Position numbers and translations under genes: made by a program. Of a stretch of 64,000 nucleotides of DNA, positions 23,225 through 38,200 are shown in pieces. This stretch comes from Heloderma charlesbogerti (taxonomy: Eukaryota; Chordata; Lepidosauria; Squamata; Helodermatidae). The notes beneath the pieces are model-generated. The model worked only from the letters and a program-made list of their open reading frames with translations. It ran no database searches and was not told the origin of the DNA. The stretch lies in NCBI GenBank assembly GCA_026122225.1, contig JANEZZ010001949.1, positions 310,001 to 374,000 on the forward strand, read 5' to 3'. How positions within the stretch are numbered: the first letter of the stretch is position 1; the number at the start of each line of letters is the position of its first letter.

Positions 23225-26200
23225 TCACAATAGGCAACCCCATCTTGATCAGCCAGTAATCTCTGGAAGTTATGAGTCTCAGATAATGCTACGTGCAGTA
23301 TTAGGGAGCCAGTATAGAAATGTGGAGATAGGAAACAGGGTGTATGTGTGTGTACATGTCGGAGTGGGGCCAAGGGGGCAGGTTAAGTGAAAGCAGCCCT
23401 ACAATGTGAGTAGGCGGCTTGAGATTTAGCACACCTAACTCAAATTCAGCCACTCATGGAAACGTCACTCAAAGCAACGCTGCCAGATGCAACTTTTAAG
23501 TGCTGAAAGCTTGCAAATGTAATCTGTGCTTTTAACAGTTGGAATAAAAGCTCCAGGAAAGAGGGATTCCTTGCAGCAATGCCTCCTTGACTTGTTTCTT
23601 CTTAATACAGAAGAGATCAAATGAAAGGTATTTAATTTTATATATCAGGTCTGCAGACATCCCTGATATACACAGGCTAGCCCCTTTGTTGTTCATGAAA
23701 AGATATTCTGAAGCTTAGTTCCAAGAGCCCGGTGGCCCTGGGCAAAAAAGAACCTGCTGCTCCAGTGCCATAAGACCTACCTGATACAATCTGGGCTAAG
23801 TGACTGCAATGCACTTTACATGGGAGCTGGCTGTGAAAAGCATTTGGAAACTACAACTAGCTCAGAATACATGAACTCAGTTATTGACAGGTGCTCATCA
23901 GAAAGACCATAATTATTGAAACAGCTGCACTGGATTCCAGTTCGTTTCTGGGCATAATTTAAGGTGCTGGCTTTGACCTATAAACCCCCAAGGGGGCTGG
24001 GACCAGAGTATCTTGGCCTGTATAAACCTGCCTGTTTGTTAAGGTCATCTTCTGAAGCTCTTCTCCAAGCGCCTCCTCCTTCAGAGATTAGGTGGGTATT
24101 TTTCTGTGGGGGAGCCCTGCTTATGGAACATCCTCCCCATGTTCACGAGGCACCTTCTTTGTGATAGTCGAGGTGCTATATAAAAAGGTCCTATTTACTA
24201 GGACCTTTGTTGGTGGTTGTCATGGTGATGGGGGGGTAATTATAAATAGCGATTTACATTTTCTATGCTCTAAAACAGTTGCTTTTTGGTCTTGGTTTGT
24301 GACTGCTTGTTATTTTATTGTTTTAGGGCAGTATCCAATGCTGCCCACACACTAGCAGGAACCACTGTTAGTGCAATGGGAAGCTAGCACTTTGTAAGGC
24401 AACCAGAAAGAGCAGAATCACTTGTTTGCAGAAAAAGGCAAGTCAGTAGAGCTCACAGAAGAGAGCTCCACTGACCTGTCCCGTTCTGGAAACAAGAATT
24501 TCCGTTTGTTTCTGGGGCCAGGTCTACACCTTGTGCCATATCATTACAATCCCCTCATGGTAACGCTATATCCCTCTTGCGCATGTATACCTTGTAGGAC
24601 ACACAATGACATTTGTTGTGGTATTTTGGATAATGTGGAATAAAAAGCGGGAAATAATGCTACAATAGCAGTATATAGAATGTGTAATGTGCCCCAGCAG
24701 TTATCAGTGCACTTCTATACCACTATAAAGCAGTAGTGTAGATCTAGCCCTGGTTTGCTTTTGGAAGCGCTAGTTTCTGTTGGGCTAGCGGTAGGTACGT
24801 CCCGCACACACAATGGAACTAGCAGAGGCACAGCAGCACTATAGGATACTGCCCTTAGTATTGATTACATACATATAATTTTAAATAAGTCACTTTGTAC
24901 ATTTATGTAAATGGGAAAGGCAGATTTTTTTTAAATGTTACTGTTGTGCCACCATTTATTTTTATGCTGCTTTTCAGCCAAAGGCTGAATGCAAGAAGAT
25001 TAAAAGAAATAATAAGAATGGCATAATAACATTACAAACAAAATAGATGGCAACAGTCAAGGTTAAATGTTAAAAATAAACAATTAGGTAGCTAGTCAAA
25101 AATAAACAGCAAATCACAGTGCAGGGACAAATACCATAGATGGACAGATGTGTTCATTCATAAGTCTGTTCAGTCCTGTTTCCACATTAATCTGGATTTT
25201 TTAAAAAACAATCTACAGAAAAATCGGTATTTAATTGTAAGTTTTTGAATGCATTGCTCACAAAATACAAATTTTGAAATATATTTTAGAATATATTAAA
25301 AATATGTTTTAGAGAAGTGGGAACTCTGAGGGATAAGTACATTCAATCCACACTTCAGTCAGGGTTGTGGGGAAGGGGTGATGTAGATCAGATCAGTTCA
25401 CAACAGAATTTGCTAAGATTGAACTCCACAAGCATTCCTACAAAAAAACCGCTCCATCATTATTAAAAGGCCAATGGAAAAGGTCTTAATCATCTCTCAG
25501 AAAGGAAAGGGAGGGAGTAAGATGTGCTCCCCAAAGGAGAGAGATCGAGACCCTGTTGGACATACCCACCAACCAAACCTCAGATAATGGTGGGATGGAG
25601 AGCAAAGCCCCCTCAAAAGACGGGTCTCTCAATGGGAAGGCAGTATCAGATGGAAGGAAGCAGTCTTGCAGATACCCTGGACCCAGGCAATAACTAGCAC
25701 AATAAACTGGGCTCAGAAATGAACCAGAAGCCAGCACAGAATGCATAAATAAGATAAGCAACATTATTTAAACAAGCTTATGCCAGGAAAGGACAAGTTA
25801 GGAACGGCCCTTGAAAACCTGCTCTTCCTTGGAAGTAAGATTCTGGAAAGGAACACAAAGAACCTTCCTTCTAACTTTCAGTTTCAGTTCTGAGAAGCAA
25901 GCTTTTAGGCTCTACACCCGCCTGGTACCCTCCAATTCCCACTGGCCCCAGCCAGCACGACCACTGGCCAAAAATTCTAGGTGTTGTAGTCCAAAACATC
26001 ACGAGGGCACCAGGTTGGGAAAGGCTGCTTTATGGTGTTTACACCACTTAAAGATCCCAGTTATTTATTTTATTTATTTATTGTTACATTTATATCCCAC
26101 CTTTCTTCCATCATGGAACTCAAGGTGGCTATGTGTGGCTCTCAGGTAGTCTCCTCTCCACACACTGACCAGACACGAATCTGCTTGGCTGCAGCAAGCC

Positions 26201-29200
26201 TCATGTGCCTTCAGACCATGCCCTGGGACATCAGCACCTAGCACTGCAGCTGGCCTTGGCACTTCTAAGGGTGACTTTGGCTGCTGTGCTGCGTAACAGA
26301 ACATCCGAAACTCACCCAACCTGAAAGATATGCAAACTGCTCCATCATCTTACTGTTGATTGTTTTTAATAGGCTTTGCATGTAAATAGTTTTTATATGG
26401 TGTTTTATACTGTATTTCAGTGGAAGCTGGTGGCTCCAATGCCAGTGGGGTGGTGAATCCGCTCCGGGTTTCAGTCAGAACTCTAAAGGAGCTATCCAAG
26501 GTGTGGTTTTAAGGTTTGAATCTTTTGTAAACTGCCCAGAGAGCTTTGGCTATTAGGCAGTATAGAAATGTTAACAACAATAACAACAACAGGGACTTGC
26601 ACATCTCCCAGCTGAGGAGATGTATTTTGGATGAAAATTAGGCCTGTTCTTACCTGAGGTGGTAAAGTTGTGCCTGGGATGTACCATGTCAGGCTGCAAA
26701 TAGGAGCTCACATGCCTGAACGCTAACATTCTGTGCACAAAGAAAACTAGCATGTCAGGGACACCTAGTTTTCTGTGAATTTTCTGTAAGGAGGAGTATT
26801 CAATCATGTGACGCACACACACACCCCCCTGCAATTTGAAGTGGTACAACCCAGGTCGACAGCCTCAGTGAGAACCAGGACTTCTCACACTGCAAGAACA
26901 GGAAGCACAAGGCACTTGCATGTCCTGTTTCCTCCACAATGCCATCCTATATAAAGTGGCTCTAAGAAACAGTGCTATTCATGAAACCAGGTGTCCCCAA
27001 CCTTTTTGGGCCAGTGGGCCCATTTGGAATTTTGAGAGTGTTGTGGGCAGTCTCACAAAATGCTGGGCATGGCAAGTCACAAAACACTCATTTTTCAGAA
27101 GAACTGGTGAGACGACAAGAAAGGTAACCTGTCCATGAACCTATACACAATGCAAAGATGGGCTCTGAGCTCCAAAACACAACTCGTTTGAACCCAAATA
27201 AAGGTAGTGTTGGAGACAGCATTTCGCTTTGCAGCATACCGGACTCCTAGTTTGCTTGTTTGTTTTAATTAAAACAAAAATATTAAGAAATACAATAAAA
27301 ATCAGGCAGGGCAGAGAGCCTGATGAGCAGAAAGAGAGGCGTCCGCAGGCACACTGGTGCCCATGGGCACCATGCTGGAGACCCCAGCATTAAATCTTCC
27401 CCCTCTGAGAAGTTTTAAACTGGATTCCTGCTCTGAGCAGGGGGCTGGATCCCATGGCTTAAATGGCCCCCTCCAACTCTATGATTCGATGAAGCCCAAC
27501 TGACGTAACGTGCACATTTGTCTACACCGTACTCATTATATTGGGTTGAATCTGGACTAAGATGGTTGCACTTAGTTCCCATCAAAATAATTGAAATGAA
27601 CCAAGTCAAGACACTTGTGCCACTGATTTCAATGGGACTTGCGTTCAGCTAACTTAATCTGGATCAAGAGCATCATCTTTAGAACTATAATGCCCATGAA
27701 AATATGTTATTGGTGCACTGCTTACTGGGAATCCTGGCTTAGGTGTATTTTGGATGTACGGTGAATCCACAGTACATTAAGAGCCACAGATAGGCACAAT
27801 CTACTGGGAACTTCTCCTATATGCAAGATGGTGCAGCAGAGACACAAAGAAATCTGGACATGCCCCCAAAGTATGATATATTCTCACCCCTCTTCATTTC
27901 CATGGACTTGGCATACAGGAATGTTTCACCAATGCTGTGTGCTCTTAAAGAATACAGCTTTCAGTAACCTTTTTGCAGAAGTGTTAATTCTACCTTTCAT
28001 AGTGAGATTCTCCTGCTAAGCAATGTTCAGTTATTAGCATGTCAGATTCCAAAATAACTTATTAAAAATAAAAACTAAAAAAAAAAAAGTGCCAGCAGAT
28101 ATTGAACAGCTTGTATTCCCAAGGAACAGAGGGTGGGATGGGATGAAAGCTCCATGAGAAAATGAAAGCTGCTAATCTGTTTTCCAAGTGAAACATTTGA
28201 GGTGATTGCTCTAACCTGGGGCACAGTACATCCTCTCTATGGCATCGTTGTCACAGGAATCTTCAACCTCACTCCACCTGCTAAAATACGTTAGCTGAAT
28301 GTGTCCTAAAAACAAAACGACAGGAGAAATCAAAACATTTTTCCCTTCCATTTTCTGCAGAAGTGAACTGTAATTACTCCTTTTGTAGCTAAAAACAGTA
28401 TCATTAAGAATAATGGCATCATTAAGTACTAGAAGCTATTACTGGGGGTGAATTTGCTGCACTGATAATGAAGCTCTAGACAGGAAATGAAGATACTAAT
28501 TACAAGATAAAACGCCTACTCAGTTAATTGGAAGCAACAGCGAATAAAAAGAAATGCATTTGCAGAAGTTCCTGACCTCGATCATTCAATAAGATGTTGT
28601 TTGGGTTCAAATCGCGGCACACAATTCCTTCTCGATGCAAGGCATCAAGGGCTACAACCATTTCAGCTGCCCATCTTTGAATGCAGCCCTCAGGGAGGTA
28701 AAACCTGGAGGTTAGTGCTAATCTCTCATCAAGGTCTTGAAAAATTTGGTGTATTTCATTATCTCCTCTGCTTTGCACCCCTGACTCTCCGCTTTCGGCT
28801 TTGTGCAGCGAGGCAGGGGCCATTCCCTCTCTACCAGAGTCTTCAGTGTGATCTGAAAACAGCAGCATGGCTTCATTGTCTACATCCAAACTACATTCTT
28901 TAGCACCTGCTTGTTTGTTAGAAGTCAATAAACTTTCTTCCACACCCAGCACATCGAATGATGATGCCGCTGCTGCTCCAAGCCCTTGAAAGAGAGTCCT
29001 ATCCCCAGAACCAGCTGAATCACTTGCAACCATATGGCACGTCTTGATTGGTTCCCGATTGTCCCTTCGCTGTCCTCTCGATTCTACTCTCACCAAATGG
29101 TCTGCTTTTTGCTCAAGCACTCTGCATTGCTCTGTGCTGTTATGCAGTTGCAAGACATCCGGTGTTTCCAAAAGCTTGCTCTCCAAAATGTCTCCATTCT

Positions 29201-32200
29201 GCTCCGTCAGCTTTGCAGGCCCATCGACCGCCACTTCTTTCATTTGCTCTGTTATGCCAGGCAAGTTGACCAAAAGGTCAGGCCTTCCTTCATCAATGCT
29301 GCCAACATCATCGAAGGCAACATCCTTAAAAGAGATCACTGGCACAGAGTCATTTGAACCCCTGCTGATTGTATCCTGAGACACAGGGCCCAATTTGTTT
29401 TCATTGGTATCAAGGCTCTTATCCCAATCTGCCATGGGAAAAAACTGCTTCAATGATTCCGATTTTAAGCTGTGAAGTTTATCTCCAAAATCAAGGCCCA
29501 GAAGTTCACTGGCACTGTCTTTACTGTCGATTCTGAAGAATTCCATGGGGCTGTTCTTGGACTGACTTAGAGATTCCGATATCCTGGTAGGACTAGCTGT
29601 TTCTGGATCAGTGTCAGCAACAAAAACTTTTACTTCCTGAGATGTGAATGCAGATCCCAAGTTCCCACTGGAAACTGCATCGGATGACTGGGAGCCTCCT
29701 TGCTCTTTGGTAACGAGAACACCATCGTCTGCTTTCAGGATAGGCTCTTCATTTAACGAACCTGGGTCGACCTTTTCTTGGCCGTATTCATTGCATAATG
29801 TTAGGTAACTGGTTGTGCATTCTTCCTCTGAACTGGACCCAGAATCAATCCACTTGGGAGAACTTTCTGGGCCATCTTCCTGGTTACTACTGCCATCCTG
29901 AGAACTTGGAGTGAGACTGGCCTTCAGTGGTAAAACCTTTAACATGTTGCCACCGTCACTTCCTCGGGAATCCATGCTACTGCCGATGTCCGGAGGACTA
30001 GGAGTCGCCTGATGCAACTGTATTTTGGTAGAGCTGGATCGTCTGGATTTAGGGGCTTCAAAGCTTTCTTCAGGGCTCCTGTTCAAGAACTTACTGATAT
30101 AAGACCAAAGTTTGCCCCCTGAAACAGAGAAAGGAAAGGAACCAGAATTAATGCTACTTCATGTAATGCCTAACTATGGTAAGAAAGAAGGGAGTGAATT
30201 TGCATCTGAGAGGTGTTAACAGTGATGGAAGATACTATCCCACGGTCTGCTTCCGATCCCTTAACTCTACTTAATGACAAACTAGTATGTATACCTGCAC
30301 TGGCCCTATGTTCCAATACTTCCCCTCTCTGGTCTTGCACAGAAGACTCTATTATTATTATTTTCATTTTCATTTCTGTACTGCCCAATAGCCAAAGCAT
30401 AGCTGGGCCACCATCCAAAGCTGGTAGAAGGTACTCCATGCCAGTGAAGCCACTGGACAAAGATGAGACAAAGATGGCTCCAAGAGAACCTCGAAGCTAG
30501 GAACCTGCTCCTTCAGGTGGAGTGCAACCCCACCCAGAGCAGGATGAACACCATCTATTTGGTCAGAAGAACCACCCACTAACAGCATCTCAGCCTTGCC
30601 TAGATTCAGCTGCAGTTTATTAGCCCTCATCCAATCCATTGTTGCAGCCAGGCACCGATCCACAGCCTCACCAGATGAAGATGAAAAGAAGAAGTAGAGC
30701 TGTGTGTCATCAGCATACTGATGGCAAGGCACTCCAAAACTTCTGATGATCCCAGTCAACAATTTCATGTAGATGTTAAATAGCATGGGGGACAAAAGTG
30801 ACCCCTGTGGAACCCCATACTGGAGAATTCACAGGGCCAAGCAATATCCCACAAAGGCCACCTTCTGGAGCCAACTATCCAAGCTGGAGAGAAACCACTG
30901 CAATGCAGTACCCCCTACTCCCAGCTCAGATAATCATTCCAGAAGGATACCACGGTTGATGGTATCAAAAGCCTCTGAAAGGTCAAGGAGAATCAAGAGG
31001 TTCACACTCCTCCTGTCTCTCTCTATTGACACTTGACTGTTGTCTTAGTTCAGACATATTGTACGCGTTGCTTTAAATTAGCAGAAATCAGCTTTGAGTT
31101 GAACTCAGAATGGAAGACTATAGGAAGCATCTCTGTTGCCAACTGATGGCAGTTCAAGTTACGAAATGTTACCTGAAGATCCTTTGAGCTCACTGAGGCA
31201 GTTACACATATTTCTTAAACAAATTTTAAAGATCTGCTCTTAACATGTAATTTTACAAGCACACCCATCTTCCCTCATGGTGCCTCTTCTCTCTATTCCT
31301 GAAAACCCAGGGCTTCCTACCCACAATCCATGTTTATAAATACTTCTGATTGGTCAATTAATATGATACACAGGGTCTTAAGCAGCAATGGAATAAGGAA
31401 TTGGATTGTCCCATTTTGCCTAATCAATGGATAGCCACTTCAGCATCTGTATCTGAAGCGTCTGTGGATCTCAGCTTCAGTGTAAACAGAGTGCTGGACT
31501 AGGTGGACCCTTGGTCCGATCCAGCAGGGCTCTTCTTATGTTCTTAGGTTCTCAGGTTACACCTTATTCAACAAAACTTCTTGTTCTATTTCTATTGCAC
31601 GCCTCAACGTCTCTTTAATAAGGGTTTGTCTAAGTCGGCTAATTACTGGAGGTGTAACACAGCTAATGCTTCTTTTAACCATAGGTTTTGGCAATGTCCA
31701 ATAGCTGCCTCTTTGGGGGAGTGGGTTATTATACAGGTAAACTTTGTACTGGAACATTCTTTAATATTTACCGATGCACAGGTCCTTTTAAATGATCTAC
31801 CTGCTTCCTGGAAGTTAATGCATGGTCAGCACAAATGGATTTTCTGTGCCTTTTTGACAGCTAAAGTACTGATACTACAACACTGGAAGGATAAACCTCC
31901 CCTCCTATAATGCAACGGATTGCAAACCTTGCAATGCTTTCTACATTTGAATGGGTGGTATATAGATGCCACCTGCAAATGGATACTTATTTGGATATTT
32001 GGTCTGCTTTTGTTGAAGTTTATAATTCTTAGAAAACTGTATTTTCTCATAAACACACACACACACTTCATAGGGATGTACTGAAACTGTTATATTCAAA
32101 TGTATGTAGCCACTTTTTTTTCTTTTTCTTTTTTGGTTTTATTGAAATTTCACAGTAAAAAAATTATTTTAAAAAAACACCAGGTCTTCCATGAAGCTTC

Positions 32201-35200
32201 TGGAGTTCTTCATCCCTTAAGAAACCATCGTATATCAGGTCAGATTTTGTATTTCTATCTAGCCCAGTATGGTCTACTTTGATTGGTGGTGGCTCTCCAG
32301 CAGAGGCCTTTCCCATCACCTGCTACCTTATCCTTTTAATTGGAGAGGCGGGGGGTTGAACCTGGGACTTCTGCATGCAAAGCATGTGCTCTACCACTGA
32401 GCTACAGACCAGTGGAAACAACGCTTAAGTAAGTGCAACTGCATTTGCTTGCATCCAGCTGTTGCTTTCTCTACTCTCCCTCCCCCCGCCCTTTGCTGTG
32501 TTATGACACCATCCCCCAATCTAAATTTAAATGTTCAGCTCTTGGGGGTAAGGGACCTGTATTTTGTTCTATAAAGTGCCATGTCTATTGATGATGCTTT
32601 CTAAATAACTGCCACCACTGGAAATACAACTCTAAGCTCTTAATTGCAGATGCTTTCTGTAATCTGTCAGTACGCTATCAGTGCACTCCCCAAGTTTGAG
32701 GGAAAAAACACTACACAACTGCTTTTAGAAGTTAATAATGGGGGGAAATGAGAGAAAACCCCATTCTCTATTTTGGTGCACACCTTGGTGCAACCAATGA
32801 AAATCATTTGAGTATACCCTCATTTATGTATAAATATTCTGAGAACGACATCAAAGTGGGAATGTGTAAATAAATGCTTTTTAGTAGTTGTGCATGTTAG
32901 GGGGAGAGGGAAATAACTGACAATTTAATTCTTTCTTTTTTACTTCAAAATGCCCAGTCTGGGTCATAGAGGAGCAATATTTCCATCTGGGTATAATTGC
33001 ATCTTTATGAATGACATGCTAATAATCTTCCTCATCTTGCACTGCAAGGGATAAGATCAACAAAATGCATTAGCCAAAGTTAATATGCTATTGGCCATCC
33101 ATTATTACATAAAATCGGGGAAATCAGTCCATGTGAAGGAGTTTCCATAAGTTTGAAGCCTTGCTTCCTATTGGCCAAGTGCTAAAGCTATGATGGAATG
33201 CATTGACATTGAGTTAAGATAAAGATGGAATATTTTATAAGATTCTAATCAATTCATCTAAATGTTAAGCAGCATTAATTCAGGAAATATGTCTCTTCTC
33301 TGTATCTAAGTTTGAGCTGAACAAGTTGAGGGATAGCCCATGGGTTGACGAAGAAGGCAGGAGTGGGGTTTCATGACAGGACAGGGGGGTCTGTTGAGGT
33401 ACGTAGCATCAGGGGAGGAGGGAAGAGAGAGGTTGAGAGTATTGTGAGCAAAGCATTCCACGACTTTCATAACATTCTAGGAAAAACAATCAACATCAAC
33501 AAAAACTAAAAAGCACATACATTCACATTTTTTATCATGAACAGAGGAATATATGAAGAGGGTAATATGAAGAACAAGAGTGAAATATGAGGACATGCAC
33601 GTAAAGAAAAAATATGATAGGGAGAAGTTTAGGCAAACATAAAGACACAATTAGTAATTTCAGAAACAGTTAACTGGCTTAATGGGCATATAAAGGTGAA
33701 AAACTGCAGATAACTGTTCATAACACCATCAACTTTGTAAAAGAATGGAGTGTTACAGACTGATACAGAGACCAGTTTCTAAGTGGGGTAAAAAAAAGTA
33801 CAGTGATCTAAATAATTTGTAGGGAAGAATGAAAAATAATACTGAAGAAAAAGCAAAAACAGGGCAAGAGCAAAAATCTTAAAAAGGAATAAGCATGGAA
33901 ACAAAAACATTACTGTTTTAAAATATTGTCATTCTAAGTTTTGAAAAAGTTACAGCTTAACAACATTGAAAGGACACTTTTCAAAAAATCAAATTAAAAA
34001 GTGACATGTGGAATTGCTAATATAAGGAGAGGTGTATCTCTGTTTAAAATCTTATGGGTCTTATACATTTGCATTATATATCTCTTCAGTGTGACCCCAT
34101 TTACTTTTTTTGCATTATGAATGCTCTATATATCTATGTCTGATCATTAAAAAATGGACATTTTACACTAGATTTTAGCTTGTAAAGAATGTAAATAGGA
34201 TTGTATTGTGCATTTTATGCAGCTAACAATATTGTTAGTTTGCTCTAATGGTTGCTTATTATGTACTCATTAATATTTTATAATAGTATATCCTGGGGAT
34301 GATTTTGATTGAAATCACATTGGGCTCTCAATGATATTCACTTTTCAAGAATAAACCTTCTGATTATGCACCACCTTGAGGCGCTCCTCTCTTTTTGTGG
34401 TTTCCAGTCTTGCTTTTGTTTTTTCCATTTTAGCTTCACAACCCTCCTGTGAGGTATGCCACTTGGATTCCCCTCTGGAAATGGGTAACGGAGGCCGACA
34501 CACCTTGGCACACCCACAGCTCAAGCATAGATTCAAACTCAGGATCTGAATCCAGTGATACCCCTGCCTCTGTGCCACACAAGAGGCCTCCAGGCACATG
34601 AAGTGAGGGACATCCCATGGCCACATGAGGTGAGGGACATTCCACAGCCATGCTAGGACTCATCTCATATGCTCCAAAGTCTCTGTCACAAAGGGGGCAG
34701 TGACGTCATATCAAGCATGTAATGTAAGGTCTAGTGGACGAACACATACACCCAAGCCAGATTAAGATTGTGGCCAAACTCTGCCATTCTCTCTACCCCT
34801 TTAAGAGGGGTTTACATATGAACCAATTTATGCAACAAAGTAAAAAGAGTATTGTCACAGGGGTGGGGTGGGGGGCATGATTGTCTGTTTTCTGTTCCTG
34901 GAACAACATGTGAGTGGTTGGCAGTGTAAGACTCTAGGCTGGAAAGAAATGTAGCTACTAAGAGATTGTCCTACTATAGCACTAGAAGCTGCTAACAGGA
35001 AACATCTTCATTTTGAAGTTTCTTGAGTGCTTTCCAAATTGATATGAACTGCAGCTTGTTTATGCTTAAAAAGATTTGACATTTTCCAACAGCCGCTTAA
35101 ACTTTGATATCTGTCAAAGGCCTCCCCCCACCCACCCCCAACCCGACCTCCCTCAAGACTCTTTTTGAAGCATCTGTTTCTACAGTCTCTGGCACTGACA

Positions 35201-38200
35201 CCGCTAAGTAGTAGTGAGGCCTCAGATTGGCTTTCCATCACATTATGACTTGCCAAGTGCTTTGTGACAAAGCTAACAGATATTTTATGAATGTTCTTGC
35301 CTCTAACAAGCCATTTAATGTATGGGGAACAAGAAGCAAAAAAAAAAAAAAGCTGTACTAGATTGATCTATGATGTTTGGATAAGAATAAGAGAGAGTGA
35401 AAAAATCTCACTGGCTGATCCATATTCTCATCTGAAAGGATGGTTGGAGTCCAATTTCCAGAATCCAATTTAAGCTTTCAAAACTTGATTGGATGGATAC
35501 ATTGTGCAATTAAGTACATAGGAACACAGGAAGCTGCCTTATTCTGAGTCAGACCATTGGCCCATCTAGTCCAGCATTGCTGACACTGACTGCAGCAATG
35601 ACTCTCTAGGGTTTCAGGCAGGAGGTTTTCCAGCCCTCCCTGGAGATGTCGGGGATCTCTGACCATGTGCTCTACTACTGAACTATAGCCCCTAAAGGGG
35701 AGAGATGGGGTGGGGGAATGAAAATAAAAAGAACTAACCTGCAGTTGTAATCGGAACTCTCCCCCACTTCTTCCAGATTGTCATTCTGATAATAAATATG
35801 GAGGTAAAAGCTATCACAATCAACTAGCATCCCAGTCTTATATACTGGCTTCAGCCGCAGTGCCACAAGTAACAAGAGGCATCACTGTAGTAAACATGCT
35901 AGGGCTGAGCAAGCAGGAAAATTCTACTCCTCCCCACTGGTAATTTTGGCCAGAACAGAACTATGGCTTCTGTAGGCTCAGTGCAGACATAACGTCCTCG
36001 GTTCAATGAACAATGGTTTGTTGGAGCAGGAATGAGTGACAAGCACTGCGTCCTCCTGTTCTGTGCCCAGCTGTAGGGGAGATGGTCCATCCTGTTTTTG
36101 GAAATAGGGAAACTGTAGTTTAAATGCTCTGATCAAACTAGGATTTACAAGCCAGGATCAAACCATGGTTTCCAATTCTGGTTTGTAGGGAGCACACAAA
36201 CCAGTTTCCTAGTTCAGATATCAGGATAAACTGTGGTTTAACAAACCATGACATCTCCTCTAAGTGCATGACGGGAGGGGAGTGCTCGAGTCTACCCTAA
36301 ACCATAGTGTCTTCTTTTGGAGGACCACATTTTTCCCTAGACATTTTAGGTGCTTACAACTCCATATATTACACAGCATGTTATGTAGGCTGAAAGATGC
36401 TAACAAAGCAGGATGGAACCTTGCTCAGCTTCCTCACCTCTGCCAGAACTATTCCTAATGGGTTAAGGGAACTGCTTTACATTGGTGTGGGTAAAAACAT
36501 AAGCAACAGAACATCCCTGCCCTGCCCTGCCTCAATCACCTTTCTACTTGACCTGTTAACACAGGCTGAAAGAGAGGGGAAATCAAGAAAGAAATTCCTG
36601 TTTCTGCCACCTCCCAATGTATTGAGTATCAGGAACCACATCCCTGCATTGTCAGGATACGTCTACATGAAGGAAGGCGAAGGAGACTAATATTGTTGGG
36701 ATGTACTACAGTGCAGAGCCCATGTGCACACGCATCTGTGTCTTCAGCTCATACCTGCACCCTGGAGTGGGGCAAGAGGCTACTTGGGTATCATGACCCA
36801 ATGAGGAATGCTGGCATAGACCACCAAACCAGATGTGCAGCAATTTCTAATACAGGTGCCAAGTCAGGCAGAGGGGTAGTATGAACAAGTAGTGATTCAA
36901 GCTTCATAGCATTCTTAACACACTCAACTCCACAAAGGGCAGGTTCAAGTTTTCCCGTAGTTTGTTGTGACTCGGCTCCAAGCAGTTTTTTAAAAAAAAA
37001 CATTAAATTAAATATATATTAGCAGAACTATAATGTATGGCCTCCATTATGTTCTAAACAAAAGGAGCAATTAAATGTAAGGAATATTCAAATCCATGTG
37101 TTATTGGGGCAGGGTGGGGAAATCAAAAGCTAATTATTCTTTGCCACCTGTTCCCTGAACATACTGGTAATTTCCTAAAGATACTGAAGGCACGCACAGT
37201 TCTGCAGTGAGGCTTTGAACTCCTATACAATGCCACTGGCTATTTTCTTAAAACACCCAGATCAGAGCAACTGTGTAATTGTAGAAACTCAACAAAAGCT
37301 TTTGCACAGGGGGTGGGGGAGGGGGGAGATTCAGAACTACCTTGAACAGATACTAGGTATGTTAACTACATAGTGGAAACCAGGTTATTTGCCAAAGATT
37401 TGCCAACAGGGCTTCATTTCTCCTTCCTTAAAAACATATATTTGATTTCAAATTTCAGCCTAACTCAGGAGTGCGGAACTTGTGGCCATCCAGATGCTGT
37501 TGGACCCCAACTCCCTTTCACTCCAACCAGCATGGGCAATGGTCAGGGATAATGGGAGTCCAACAACAACTAGAGGACCACATGTCCCCCACCCCTGGTC
37601 TAACTCATTCCCTGTCCTGTTTGGAAAGCAAGAATCTTTGCAGTGGCTACTGATGGAGGTCATTTTTATTTTATGGATTTCTGAATACAGCTCAACTGTT
37701 GTTCAAAATGAAGGCTAGCTTTTGAGTTAAACACAGTGGCCTCCCAGGCTGAACGTTCAAGGAACGGGAGAAAAAGAGAGTCACATTCCATATTCAGAGG
37801 TAGAGTGCCTCAGACTATCAGATGCTGGCTGTTGCCCTCATTGCATGCTTGAGGGATTTCTAGAGGTATCCAAATGGCCAGCATTGGAAACAGGACACTA
37901 GACTAGCTGAAGCCTTGTTTGATCCAGCAGGGTTCTTCTTAAATGCCTACTCACTGACTAGTTCTTATATCTGGCAAAAAAAGAACATTTCTCCTGGTCC
38001 CACTGCCATTGCAGGCATGTATAGGGGGGATGCAAGAGAGGTCCTTTGCAGTGGCTGCTCCCAGGCTCTGGAACACCCTGGTGAAGGAGGCTTGGTTGAC
38101 CTCCTTAGTGAACTGGTTCACATGTAATGACAAACCATGGTTTAATTAACCATGGGTGGTTGAATTCTGGGTTGTCATTGCTATGGGTTGTTAACCACGA

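Larger units (their letters stand above)
12050..28215. other. RPS6KC1 intron (16 kb), repeat-dense
   Basis: Long intron between the activation-segment exon and the helix F exon. Unremarkable stretches without a recognised repeat: 12680-13500, 13960-14690, 16030-17500, 17890-18700, 18950-19340, 19500-20460, 21100-21630, 22220-22790, 23230-23920, 24340-25900 and 27670-28215. AT-rich segments near 24950-25320 may be worn LINE tails. Confidence 0.9.

Noticed and set aside
31581..31910. 109-codon ORF as a candidate gene
   Set aside because: Motif order fits the end of L1 ORF2; it is a retrotransposon remnant.
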